Source: Tuctoria greenei
Lineage: Eukaryota; Streptophyta; Magnoliopsida; Poales; Poaceae
Length of the DNA: 64,000 nt
Reading direction: 5' to 3'
NCBI GenBank assembly: GCA_036927565.1
Contig: JAYESD010000001.1
Span: 112,325,110 to 112,389,109 of the forward strand
A program made the position numbers and the translations under genes. The notes under the pieces were generated by a model, which saw nothing but the letters and a program-made list of their open reading frames with translations, searched no databases and was not told the DNA's origin. Positions 1-12,108 of the stretch are shown here, one piece after another (positions within the stretch are counted from its first letter, which is position 1; the number at the start of each line of letters is the position of its first letter).

Positions 1-3000
1 ATATGGCCACCTTTCACAAGAAACTCGAACGCCGAGCCCGTCTCACCTCCGCGAACAGAAGGTCTCCGCACGGAACACCTCATATGTCCGCCGACCGATT
101 TACACCTTACTGTCCTCAACCCACCCCTATCGATGGTGAGTTAATGGGCCTCGACACCCCGGTTATCAAGTTACATCAGTTTATTGGATTCCTTCTGTCC
201 ATTATATTGCCGGTACAATTCAAGCTTGTCCGAAGGGGCTGCATACGGATGGGCCTTAATCGACACAGGCAGGGCAATGTGACCGAGACTCAATTCTCGC
301 CGCTTCCTATCCATTCCCTGCCCGGTCTCCATTTCATTATATTATGCCATTTCCTATCTAACCAATCCTGTGAGATATGTCCTACATCTCTCGCGAGTAG
401 ATTCCGACTACTCGACTTCTACTGGATTTCCTATGCATTAGCAAAGTAGTTACTACAGGTCAAACTGTAACTCGTTCCAACCAATCCCTGGGATTTTTGG
501 TCATGCATGTGGAGTATCAATCATTCTAAACGTAATGCACAATTCATGTACTACTCATCATAGTGATAAATTAAAATTTTATAAACGACTTAAATGCAAA
601 CCGGGGCTTGCCTTGTTGCAGGTCAGAGTCTAAGTTAATATTTGGAAGATGCTCTTCCAAGGCTTCTGGCTCCTCCTCGACTTCGGTCACTATACGATGT
701 GCATAGAATACGTATATGAATGACTTTGAAAAATAATTATTATCAAGACCATGATTTAATTTATGGTGACCATTATGTGCTAATGACTTAATGGGCTTTG
801 GATCTTTGAAGGTAGGTATTAGGGACTATGATAGAAGCTCTTGCAAAGAATAGGAGATGATCAAAGTAGGTTGTTGTCTCCAAAATTATGGCAAGCAATT
901 ATCTTCCATAACTTTTATAGAAGAAACTGTAGCTTGAACATAGCTAGCAGTTGATAATCAAGATAAAGGAAATTTTCCTGGTTCTAGCAAAATTTGTTTC
1001 ATAATTTTCTAAGCTCTGGCGAAGGAGTTATTGAATTTCTAAGTTGGCAAGAATTTCTGGAGTTATTTTGTAATTGGATTTTTAACCTTTTACTCAATAT
1101 TCTGTTTGTGATTGAATTAGGACTAGGATGGTAGGTCAATTAAATCCAAGATTTTTACAGGAACTAGTGTATGACCAAAGGAAAATTCAGTCCCAATTTG
1201 AGACATAGTAAAGCAACTGAACATCTGTGAAAATTCAATAACTGAAAAAGGTAATTGAACTATACAGAGGGTTAAACAGGTGCAATGGCTCTCAAACTTT
1301 TTCTGGTAGTCAAGAATGGGACACTAAATTTTATGTGAAATTTGGGGATTTTTCCAGTGGCTATCTTGTCTGGAATAATTTTATTTGCATTTGGAAGATT
1401 ATTTTCTACAGAATTTAACTGTAGGTTTCACAGAACCTAATTGGTACTGACAGAAACTAGAGCTCAAGGGATTTCAAAAACAAATTTGTTTGAAGATTTT
1501 TGGAGTAGCCTACAGAGAGATATTCAATTTAGAAGTTTGAACAATTTTCTGGAATTAATTTAATGACCCATTGGCGCCAGAATTCAAATTTCAATCGGGC
1601 GGTTCCCATGGGCCACGTGGCGTTCTCTGGTCAAGGCAACACCGCGGTCCACAAATTTATTCGTGCGCAGCCGCACGGAATCCCAGCCGCGCCATGATCC
1701 CGTAGCAACTAGCAGGTGGGGCCCTACGGGGTTGTCTTCCACCTCGGGCCAAGGCTTGCGCGAGGCGGCGCCCGCGGCGGTGGCTCACCGACGAGCTCGC
1801 CGCCGGCTAAACTGACTGGCCAAACTCGCTCAAACTCGTCGCCTGGGGGTTTTTGGAGTCGCTGAGCACGACGGTGAGGTCGGTGAGACCCGAAACTTGC
1901 CGGAAATGGCCGTGCGACGGCGGCGGCGGCGGTGAGCACTCGGGCAACCTGGAACTCGCTCCAGAGTAGCTCAAACCACTCGGGATCTTCTTCAAAACCT
2001 TCCTGGGATGATGCAGATCAAGGAAATGGACGTGGAAGAGGAGGAAACAATCGAAAACTATGAGCTCGACTATGAACCGAGGTTTCCTCACCGGCGGCGA
2101 GCAAAACTCGATTTCCTCGACCGTTGCTCGATAACTTTTAGGTGTTTTTGCTCAGGTAGGAGTGCTAGGACCTATAGAAACTATCTCTAAGCAATTGCAA
2201 AGAATATTTACTTGTGGAAACAGAATTGAAACGGAAACCTAGCGAGTTTATTCACATCGGCTGGAAGGAAGAAGACCGATAACTTACTCATTTCTCAATG
2301 AAAAGGGAAACAGTTTGCACCGAGAGTTACAGCTCGACTAGGCGCACCTTTAAGCTTTTGGGATCGAGGCTTGAAACTGCGCGGAACGGCGGCGCACCAC
2401 GGAGCAGAGGGGGGGGCAGCGACAATGGCGCACGGCGAAGAAGAACCAGCGAGAGGTGGAACACCGATCCGGGGAAGGGGAAATACCGGAGTGTCGGCCG
2501 ACCTTTTATAGCGCTGCGGCAAGCAAGCAAGCAGCTCGCTGGAGCTTGCATGCGCGTGCTCTGTCGAGCGGGCGAGCGCCGGTGCAGAGATGGCAGGCGG
2601 CCGACCTGACCCGTTCGGCAGAGGCTGACCTATGGGGCCCACAGGTCAGTCAGACCCCAACAGTAAAGTTAAAAATTCATTTAAAAATGGAAGATCAACT
2701 CCAAAAATCATGAAATTTTGTGGAGATGGTAAATGAATTATTCTGAACACAATGGTGAACTCAAATATTATGTTAAAAGAAGTTGGAAAAGAATTTAAAA
2801 TTCAGATTTGAATTTGATTCAAATTTGCTAAGCGCCTCAAATAAAATAGCAAATGAGTTCCTAAAACCTTGACATTTTGCAGGCAAGCTATTGAGAATAT
2901 TAGAAGGTCAAGGAAAAATTTAGAGCCTCTAATTTGAATGTTTTTGGCAGGGCCAATTAGTACTGCACTTTAAATTGCCTTAATAAACTTCATCCAAAAA

Positions 3001-3205
3001 AAATTCTAAAATTTGAAGAGGTGTGAATAGAATCATTCTAGAATTAGTGGTGAAGTCAAATACTCATGTTAATAAAATTTCAACATGAGTGCAAGAAAGG
3101 TTTGGATGGTATTAAGTTCATGTGTACCACTATATTGGATCTTTAATATAGTTGATCACAAAACTCATAACTGAATTCACATGCCATAAAAGTGGGGCTT
3201 TTACA
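1..3205 (-). repeat. E1 3' LTR (partial; continues left of window)
   Basis: Position 1 aligns with 12008, and the two copies stay collinear to TTTTACA at 3205 and 15977. The missing left part should be about 0.9 kb. The LTR holds a GC-rich block (about 1600-2640) with a TATA box, typical of a U3 promoter region. The small ORFs in that block on both strands are not supported as genes. Confidence 0.93.
2502..2510 (-). promoter_or_regulatory. TATA box of E1 3' LTR
   Basis: TATAAAAGG on the minus strand in a GC-rich context. The same motif is conserved in the other LTR at 15276-15284. It is placed as expected for the promoter of a minus-strand element. Confidence 0.6.
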
Positions 3206-3216
3206 TTCCTCCCACC
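3206..3216 (-). other. E1 polypurine tract
   Basis: GGTGGGAGGAA on the minus strand directly abuts the 3' LTR start TGTAAAAGCC. This is the plus-strand primer site for reverse transcription. Confidence 0.85.
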
Positions 3217-3266
3217 GTAAAAGAATCTCGTCCAGAGATTACCAAAAAAAGGCAAAAGGAAAAGAT

Positions 3267-4428
3267 CTAACGAACATATGCCGCTAACAAGTCCGGATAG
3301 TTCGTTCTAAGATACTCCTCGCTTTCCCACGTGGCTTCTTCAGCACTGTGGTTGCTCCACCAGACCTTGTAGAAACGCAAGGTGCGGCTTCTTGTGGTGC
3401 GAGACTTCTCATCGACGATCTGAGTTGGATGCTCGGAATAAGTGAGATCTGGTTGGAGAGCTTCCAAATCCTCAAAACGTATATTCGCTGGGATTTTGAG
3501 ACATTTCCGCAACTGAGAAATGTGAAACACATTATGGACCCCTGCCAGCAATGGCGGTAACTCCAATTGATATGCCACAGGTCGGCATCTTTTGATTATT
3601 GTGAACGGCCCAATAAAATGTGGAGCTAGCTTCCCTTTCACTCCGAATTGATGGATACCTTTCATAGGGAATACCAGGAGATAAACTTGATCCCCAACCT
3701 CGAAGTGAAGAGGTCGACGTCGTTTTTCCGCATAGCTCTTCTGACGAGATTGAGCGGCTTTGAGATTTGTTTGAATAAGGCATACTTGCTCTTTGGCTTC
3801 TTTTATTAAGTCGATGCCATATACCACTCGTTCACCAGATTCGCACCAGTTCAAGGGTGTGCGACACTTCCGGCCATAAAGAGCTTCATATGGCGCCATC
3901 TGGATGCTAGCCTGGTAACCGTTGTTGTACGAAAATTCTGCCAATGGTAGATGATCATCCCAACTCCTACCATGGTGGATGGCACAGGCACGAAGCATAT
4001 CCTTTAGCACTTGATTTACCCGTTCGGTTTGTCCATCAATCTGAGGGTGATAAGCCGAGCTTCGAATCAGTTTGGTACCCAATGCATTGTGGAGATGCTC
4101 CCAAAAGCGAGCAACAAAAATAGATCCACGATCTGAAATGATAGTACGGGGTACTCCGTGTAGACACAAAATTCTGGAGATATAATGTTCTGCATACCGC
4201 TTCGCATCATAATCCACACTGACCGGTATGAAATGAGCTGATTTGGTCAATTGGTCAACGACCACCCAAATTGAGTCGTGCTTATGGAGGGTGGAAGGCA
4301 ACCCAACAATGAAATCCATGTTGATATCCTCCCATTTCCAAGCTGGTATGCTTAAAGGTTGAAGATGTCCTGCTGCTTTCATATGGTCGGCCTTCACTCG
4401 CCGGCACATATCACACTAAGATACGTAT
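3267..4428 (-). pseudogene. E1 integrase and chromodomain (C-terminal part of polyprotein)
   Basis: An open stretch of 380 codons after an in-frame TAG near 4418 that cuts the HHCC zinc-binding domain (C-x2-C just before and after the stop). The catalytic DDE triad is visible: D in NMDFIVGLP, D in IISDRG, E in GQTERVN. A GPF/Y-like segment (IGPFTI) and a C-terminal chromodomain (KVWWSNHSAEEATWESEEYL) follow. The chromodomain is the part that targets chromovirus integration to chromatin marks. The frame is shifted relative to the upstream RT-RNase H ORF, by a small deletion near 4488. The stop codon is at 3267-3269, 51 bp before the PPT. Confidence 0.9.
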
Positions 4429-7400
4429 TTAGCTATTTCCCTCTTCATCCAAGTCCACCGGAATTTCTTCTTCAAATCCTGGTACATCTCCCAGATGAAT
4501 GGAATACTTGGACAAATGAGCTTCGTCCAATATCTTCTTTCTATGCTCCAAGTTTCGTGGTACCACTATACGGTTGTTAAACCAGAGGGTGCCTTCATTG
4601 TCACATCGGAAACATTTCATCTCCCCCTTTTCCATTCTTTGCCGAATGTGTGACATTACTTTGTCTTCCTTCTGAGCTGCTACGATATCCTCCCTGATGG
4701 TAGGAATGAGAGCGAGATTGTAGAGTGCCCCATATGGAACCAAGTAGAGACTCAGTTCTTCTTCTCTGTCCATTGCGGTAATGGAAAGATTGTTGACATG
4801 GGACTTGCGGCTCATAGCATCTGCGACTACATTCGCTCTGCCTGGATGGTAGTGGATCTCAATCTCATAGTCCTTGATCAACTCTAACCATCTCCGTTGT
4901 TGCATATTCAAATCCTTTTGGGTGAAGATGTATTTAAAGCTCTTGTGATCAGTGTAGAGGTGTACTAGATTACCCAGTAAATAATGCCTCCACATCTTCA
5001 ATGCCAGGACCACAGCAGCGAGCTCGAGATCATGAGTTGGGTAGTGCTGTTCATGGTTCCAGAGCTGTCGTGATCCATACGCGATCACTCTTTGCTCTTT
5101 CATCAATACACAACCCAAACCAATCACAGATGCGTTGCAATAGACATCAAATGATTTGGTTGTGTCTGGTTGGGCTAAAACTGGTGCCGTTGTAAGGTGT
5201 TTCACTAATGCTTTGAAACCTGCCTCACATGCCTCAGTCCATACATACTTCTGCCCTTTCTTCAGAAGTTCTGTCATTGGTTTAGTTATCTTGGAGAAAT
5301 TGGGTATAAACCTCCGGTAATATCCCGCTAAACCTAGGAAAATTTGGACTTCATGTACAGACTTTGGAGACTCCCATTTGAGGACATGCTTGATCTTGCT
5401 TGGATCAACTGCAATCTCTTCTGCTGATATGATGTGCCCTAAAAATGGCACTTGGCTGATCCATAATTCACACTTGCTGAACTTAGCATATAGCTGGTGG
5501 TCCCGTAATCGTTGAAGCACGATACGCAAGTGTTGAGCATGTTCTTCTTCGAATTTTGAATACACAAGTATGTCGTCAATGAAGACTATGACAAACTTTT
5601 CCAATTCAGGCATAAACACCGAGTTCATGAGATACATGAAATGAGCTGGTGTGTTGGTCAATCTGAAGGACATAACAAGGTACTCATACAGTCCATTCCT
5701 CGTTGAGAATGCTGTCTTTGGTATATCTTCTGGTCGGATCCAAATCTGATGATAACCAGAACGAAGATCCATCTTCGAAAATACTTTAGCACCCACCAAT
5801 TGATCGAAGAGAATATCAATGTGTGGCAGTGGATACTTGTTCTTGATAGTGAAAGCATTAAGTGGATGATAGTCTACACACAGTCTCAAGGTCTTATCTT
5901 TCTTCTCTACGAACAGTGCTGAACAACCCCATGGTGATGAACTTGTACGAATGAAACCCTTGTTCTCAAGTTCGGTTAACTGCTCCTTAAGTTCTGCAAG
6001 TTCCTTGGGTGCCATCTTGTAGGGTGGTCTTGAGATTGGTACTGTTCCCGGTGCAAGTTCAATCTTGAACTCTATATCTCTTTCTGGGGGCATACCAAGA
6101 AGAACTTCGGGAAACACGTCCGGGTATTGACATACTACCCGAATATCCTTAAGTTCTATAATCTCGGTATTGTGAGTATATGAATTCACTAGAATGGCTT
6201 TCTCAAGATTGAGGACTTGAGAGGGATGGAGTGGAGAATTTAGATATATTTTTCGAGGGACCAGATCTAGAATAGCACCATGGTATTGTAACCATGCCAT
6301 TCCCAAGATGACATCAAATTTCTGATGCTCTAGTATCAGAAGTGAAGTAAGATATATTGTTCCATCTAGGTTAAGTGGTATCCCAGGAACCAATTCATTT
6401 GTTACTGTTTTCCCGGCTGGAGTTCTAATCACATATGGAGTTTTGGTGGAGATAACAGGAAATTGACTTTTAATGACAAAATATTTACTAATGACATTGT
6501 GTGAAGCTCCGGAGTCAAAGAGTATGACTATGGAATGATTGAAGATAGAGAACATACCACTGAGCATGGGTGCGCCTTCCGGAACATTCTCGATGGCGAG
6601 GTGGTGGACGTTGCCGGGTCTGGTGGCTGGCTTCTTGTGCTGGTTGCGGGGTTGGTTGGGCCCCTGGTAGGATGATTGCCCTCCGCCTTGTCGATACTGC
6701 AGACAGTCCTTGGCGAAGTGCCCTGTGCGCCCACACGTGAAACACATGTACGGGGTTTGGCCAATACGAATGGGAGGATGGAAGCCCGGTGCACGTGGTG
6801 GAGGTGGAAGTGCACGTGGAACCATCCCCTGTTGTTGTTGCGGACGGGATCCGGAGTTGCTGAACTGACGACCACTGAACATTGGTGGTCGTGATGGTGG
6901 TTGCCACCTCTGGCTGGATGGTGATCGATACACCATACAGTACTTCTGAGGAGCACCACCTCCGCTGCCCTGCGGAGCACTCCTCTTCTTTTTATCCGAG
7001 GACAGCTCGCGCGTAGCGTCCTCCTGCATGATAGTGGCATTAACGATGCCGTTGAAGCTGCCGCGATTGAACAGGGCAAGCTTGTCCTTCAACTTGGGGT
7101 TCAAACCCCGGTAGAAGCATTCGCGCTTCCGATCTTCAGTGTTCACTTGGTCCTGAGCGTATTTGGCCAAGTGGTTGAATGATTTGGAGTACTCGTATGC
7201 ACTCCTTCCTCCCTACCTTAGCTCCAAGAACTCTTGAAGCTTCCTCCTCATAATCCCGGGAGGGATGTGGTAGGCGCGGAACGCCTCCCGGAATTCGGCC
7301 CAGCTTACGACATGGCCTGCGGGGCGTGCGGCAAGGTAATTGGCCCACCATGCACCGGCAGACCCCTGCAGTTGCTGTGCTGCAAACAGCGTCTTCTGCT

Positions 7401-7782
7401 GTTCGGTTACCTCGAGTAAACCGAACTTTCTGTCAATGGTGCGGAGCCAATTATCTGCCTCCAATGGTTCATCGGCCTCTCTGAAGACCGGTGGATGTGT
7501 CGATGAGAAATCAGAGTAGGAACTCTGATATTGCTGACGCGGTCCATCATCATGTCGTTCCCCTTGACGGGACGAGCGCTGCACCAGAGTCCACAGTATC
7601 TCGGTTTGCTCGTCGCGCGAGCCGAGTGCTACAGCGAGAACCTCCGCGAGACTTCTGGGAAGTGTGGGTGGAGGTGGTGGAGGTGGTTGCGTTTGAGGCG
7701 TATTCTGTCTCGGGGGTGGTGTGTCATCCCCCTAACCTCCACTGGAACCTCCCCCATCTTGACTTGTACGAGTACGCACCAT
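4429..7782 (-). pseudogene. E1 gag-protease-RT-RNase H polyprotein, two premature stops
   Basis: One frame runs from ATG at 7782 to 4429, broken by TAG at 7734-7732 and TAG at 7215-7213; both look like point changes. The order is a proline-rich gag N-terminus, gag domain (WWANYLAARP, FREAFRAYHIP), CCHC knuckle (CFTCGRTGHFAKDC), aspartic protease (LFDSGASHNVIS), RT with FIDDILVYSK, then RNase H. In RNase H the usual YCDAS reads YCNAS, so the first catalytic aspartate is changed. The frame then runs off after a deletion at the integrase zinc finger. The 913-codon open stretch (7170-4429) is the longest in the window. It is a retrotransposon polyprotein, not a host gene. Confidence 0.93.
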
Positions 7783-8137
7783 ACTGCAATACAACGATTC
7801 ATACCATAAGTCTCATTGCCTCAAGTTCATCCTTCCATATAAATAGTAATGCGGTAGATAACAATAGATGATGCATAACATTCACATATATTGATAAAGC
7901 ACAATCTTTATACAATCTATATTATCTTGGGCCCAAGTTTACAATAGATCTCCAAAATTAGACAGACTTCATCTAAAGAAGTCGTCTCATCTATGCTTGG
8001 TCACCACAAGTCGTCATGCCATTGTACACCCACCTCGCTACTATTTACAACAAGACTCAAAAAGTCGCAAAATACGCGTGGTGTTTACTACACATCATAA
8101 CACTCGCCTAAACTGATAAGTACATCAACACTGCCCT
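7783..8137 (-). other. E1 spacer between ORF0 and gag
   Basis: 355 bp of AT-rich sequence between the ORF0 stop and the gag start. I see no gene or motif in it. Confidence 0.6.
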
Positions 8138-9130
8138 CTACTCATAAAACTCGACCACCTGAGGATCTTCTTCTTCCTCGTCATCCTCAGGATTAGGCAC
8201 CACTGGTGTGGGTGCTGGAGCAGAAGATGATGCCTCACTCAAAAGCGACGTCCTTTTGGCCATCTTGGCTTGCCAATCTATCTGTATCATAAACATCCTC
8301 TAGGCCTCGTTCTCCTGCTGAGCCTCCTCACAGCTGGTCTTCTAGCTCTGAGCCTCCAGTCTGGACTGATCCCGATCTGTAGTCACCGTGTTCAACTGTG
8401 TGTCCCTCTGGTGTCCATAGAGTAGGCTTGCCTCCAAGTCAATTTCCATCTCTAGAGTCTCCTGGCGAGACGCGGCTAAATCCATAACAGCGTCATGCCA
8501 TTGATTCTCCCTAAGGTTCAAACGATGGTTGAGAGGAGCCATCATATCCCTAAGTCTGTCATTTGCCCACTCAAAGTGATCCGCTCGAATCATGGCTTGC
8601 TTCAGATTGTCCGTCAATTGTTTTATGCATGCCCTTTCATTACCCTTCTCGCGATGTGATGCGGATGCATACACCGCTAAGGCTGTTGCGGATGTATCAC
8701 CGTGCTCATCCACCTTCGCAAGCAAGCGGGTTGCCCAGGCTTCAGAAGCCCTGCCATTAACTGGAAAGAACTCATACGGAGTACCCACCAGATTACGGTA
8801 ATGAAGTTTGCAAAACCTCCCTATGGCAACACTTGCGGCGTAGCTCCATGTTTCCTCTAATATCAACCCTTTGATCTTGATGGAGTATGGAGCCCATCCG
8901 AGGTGCGGTGGACCAGCAGGCACATCGACGTAGATGGTGCAACTCCACATACCGCTTTCCTGGAACTTCTTGCCCCAATAGCTAGGCAACACTAGGTAGC
9001 CAAACTGGCGAAGCAACCTAACAAACACGTCCGGGAAACCGGCTTGCCCGGTGCATGTTGAGAACACCCATCCATTAGGCAACTGAATTCTTGGTGCTGC
9101 CATCTGTGGACAAACATACCCGGATGTCAC
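8138..9130 (-). pseudogene. E1 ORF0: extra ORF upstream of gag, unknown function
   Basis: A 262-codon open stretch (9130-8342) continues in frame past two TAG codons (8344-8342 and 8302-8300) to a TAG at 8140-8138, about 330 codons in all. The likely start is the methionine at 9103 (MAAPRIQLPNGW), because the nine codons before it look non-coding. The N-terminal half is mixed alpha/beta with SGMWSCTIYVDV and ETWSYAASVA. The middle is helical and charged, probably coiled coil (repeated DLAASRQ, MEIDLEAS, TTDRDQ). The tail is acidic (PEDDEEEEDPQ). The two internal stops are its only defects. Rice RIRE3 and RIRE8 are described with an orf0 in this position (from memory). The function is not known. 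Similar ORFs lie upstream of gag in E5 and E6. Confidence 0.75.
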
Positions 9131-11072
9131 TACACAGTATAGGTATCAACTCAATCAATGATAATGTTGGAAAAAAGAAAATATCCATAATCAATTGATC
9201 CAAGAAAATCTGCAAACTGGAAGTGATCACAGTTCTGGTTCAGCTGACCTTCCTGTATCAACCCAAAAGTTTCATACAGGAAATGCCAGAATTAAGAGTT
9301 AAGTTGAATACAAAAGTTGTAGTGTACCTCAAAACCTTTCCATATTGTACTCATACAGCTCCAGGTAAACTAATATGAAGAATCTATACAGGTTCTAAGT
9401 TGACTCAAGTTTTCTGGAAATTTTGACAGAACCTCCCCTGTATATGGGCTTACCTCCACATTCTATACAGGTTTATCATGATAAGATATTGAGGTAATGA
9501 CAAAATAATCATTGTATAACATCGCGGTAACAATCCATAAATAAAAGAGTTCCACCCTAAAAACTTTGTTATACGGGTATCGCGCACAAATTCACAACCC
9601 TGTGCAAACTGTTCCATGTTCTGGACTGCAAGAACCAAGTTTGCGACAAATGGAATTAGGCATAGCTACACCCAGCTTCCGGTCAGGAGTGACAAATAAA
9701 GTTGATAGAGGACTTCCTATGCTTTCCAGAAATGTACATATGTGACCATGTCACTATTCTGGATTAAGAGCTATAACTAACCAAACTTAACAGTTGAACT
9801 GACTGGTTTGCACCAGCAGTCCGGCAGTTCATTGTGTTGACTCCCCAATTTGGTTTAACTCCAACCCAAATCAGGAAAAACCTCCCATAACAAACTTGTA
9901 AATCACCTCCTACCCTTTCCAAACATGTATTACAATATGGCAGTGGATTTTTCTACAGAAAGTTATGGCAAAAATACAGAGACTGGTACAATGGTAAGGT
10001 CATCTGGAGCAGTTACAATACACCCCAGATTTCAACAGATTATCAAGTTTTTCATTCTTTATGGTCAACAGAAAAGTTTTAGAGATCTTCACGATCTTTC
10101 CATCCATATATGGTACTTCTATACTATCTATTAAATAACCAAGATTACAATCCGGCGAAGTCGAGCCAACTTCTGCCAGAAAACAAGAATCTTGATTCTA
10201 TTTATTCTATCGAGTCGGAACCCTTTTTGCGGAGGCCAAACCTACCAGCACCTGATAGTCGGACTTTCCAAAGCATTATGCATCCACTCTGTCGGTGGGG
10301 ATGGTCTAGTATCATGTTTGATACTGACGGTACTACGTATCTCGCCAAAGAAAATTCTATCCGGTATTTCCGGTTACGTCTATAGGTGGTTCCTATATCG
10401 TTCTCTCGCAAACAGCTTCTACACGGTCTTCTACCGTAGTTGATGCTGCAAAAGACAAACAATCCCCTTTCACACCTTCACACCTTAAGGGTGGCACGGG
10501 GAAACACGACAGGCAGTCACAATAATATATATGAAAATAAATGCATACGACTCTGGTGTGAGTCGTCCTCGAGCGAGGTCATGTCTCGAGGTACATGGCT
10601 GTAAATACGTATGTACAGCAAAGACTCCCGTACGATCCGGCTTATACACACTCGGGCATACGTGTTTCACATGCTCCCATAGAACATGGATAGTTCTAGA
10701 GATGCATAATATCAGGTTATACACCACCCGATGGGGGCGCACACTAACTTTGAAGCACGCTGGGGTACCGCGTGTCATAGGTTCTCAGAAACATTGAGAG
10801 CTTCAGAGACTCCTATTAACTTCCCGTGCCAAGCCACGAAAATTTCACATACCACTCCTCGTATGCTGAGCTTACCGAGATTGATCCGCTCTCGGTGGCA
10901 TACCTTACCTCTTACCTGACGTTGGGGCGTCGTTACAGAATATAATAACACATAGTTTACCACCTGTACACCTTATACTAATAATACTCCTTATAAGGGC
11001 ATATAGCTAAATCCTCACTCAAGTCCTAATTTTTTAAAATATGTTCCTTTCAAGTACACTGTTCCCAATGAT
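9131..11072 (-). other. E1 leader between PBS and ORF0
   Basis: About 1.9 kb without a convincing ORF or recognised domain. It is unusually long compared with the 166-bp leader of E5. A small nested element or an exon/intron arrangement is possible, but I could find no terminal repeats. Confidence 0.55.
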
Positions 11073-11084
11073 GCTCTGATACCA
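11073..11084 (-). other. E1 primer-binding site (tRNA-iMet type)
   Basis: TGGTATCAGAGC on the minus strand, 4 nt inside the LTR end CCCCACA. It is complementary to the 3' end of plant initiator Met tRNA, the usual primer for this clade. Confidence 0.9.
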
Positions 11085-11245
11085 TGTCTGTGGGGACCGG
11101 AATCCCGACATCTGAGGATCTCATTGGGTGGTGTCGTGCGATGCGACACCCAATAGTTATACAAGAATAGAACCTGAATAAGTACAAGATGAAGTCTTTT
11201 ATTTATCATACAGCGGAAGTTTTTACAATACTAGCAGAAGTAAAG

Positions 11246-11246
<1 letters not shown>

Positions 11247-11329
<83 letters not shown>
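11247..11329. repeat. (AT)n microsatellite
   Basis: About 40 uninterrupted TA dinucleotides inside the E1 5' LTR. The equivalent position of the other LTR lies outside the window. Confidence 0.98.
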
Positions 11330-11331
<2 letters not shown>

Positions 11332-12108
11332 TAGCTACGCTCTAAGCACTAGCTATGCAAAAGCAAAGTTATCCATGCCTTGGATATTTTGCACTAGCAA
11401 CACTCAATTAGGGCGGCGTGCAGGGTTCCCACTCGGCTGTACACCCTGGAGGAGGTGTAGCCTCATCATCAAACCCTTCATCAACTGTATAACCTGCAAA
11501 AACTCGTTAACTGCAAACATGAGATAAGGCTCAGCAAGACTAACCCGTCTCACTAGACATATGCAAGGGGAACACTAAAACATAGGTGAGGTGAAGCGTA
11601 AATGACTCGCCTACAAGTGGATCCTTATAATCAGCTTTTATGTAGCAAATGACATTCTCCGAGCACGGCACATCATGGGCTCCACAATCAAACATGAAAC
11701 GCTTTACCGATGATATGACATGCCCAGAGCACATAATGCTATTACAGCTAAAGTATGGGGAAATTGTACACTTTTAATTGTACTATCTCTAAATCATGCA
11801 AGGTTGCAAAGTAATTATAATTCAATACAATATGATTTTCTGGCTTCTTTAGTATTTACTACGTCACCGCTCAGTGAACAAGTGGTACTCTATTACTGCG
11901 AGGGACAGTGATTGCAATCAGGACACACTCAGACAACACGACACATACGTTGTTCGGAAATGTCAGCGAGTACACCTGTACCTACATAACACTTCAGTGC
12001 TAGGCGTATATGGCCACCTTTCACAAGAAACTCGAACGCCGAGCCCGTCTCACCTCCGCGAACATAAGGTCTCTGCACAGAACACCTCATATGCCTGCCG
12101 ACCGATTT

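Noticed and set aside
2295..2642. Overlapping ORFs on both strands in GC-rich DNA (also 15069-15434, 14432-14865)
   Set aside because: They fall in the promoter block of E1 LTRs; GC-rich sequence keeps several frames open by chance.
10485..10963. Overlapping ORFs of about 60-97 codons in the E1 leader
   Set aside because: Low-complexity overlap on both strands, no domain, no consistent frame with ORF0.
11189..11527. 112-codon ORF with an Ile-Tyr repeat
   Set aside because: It is simply the (AT)n microsatellite read as protein.
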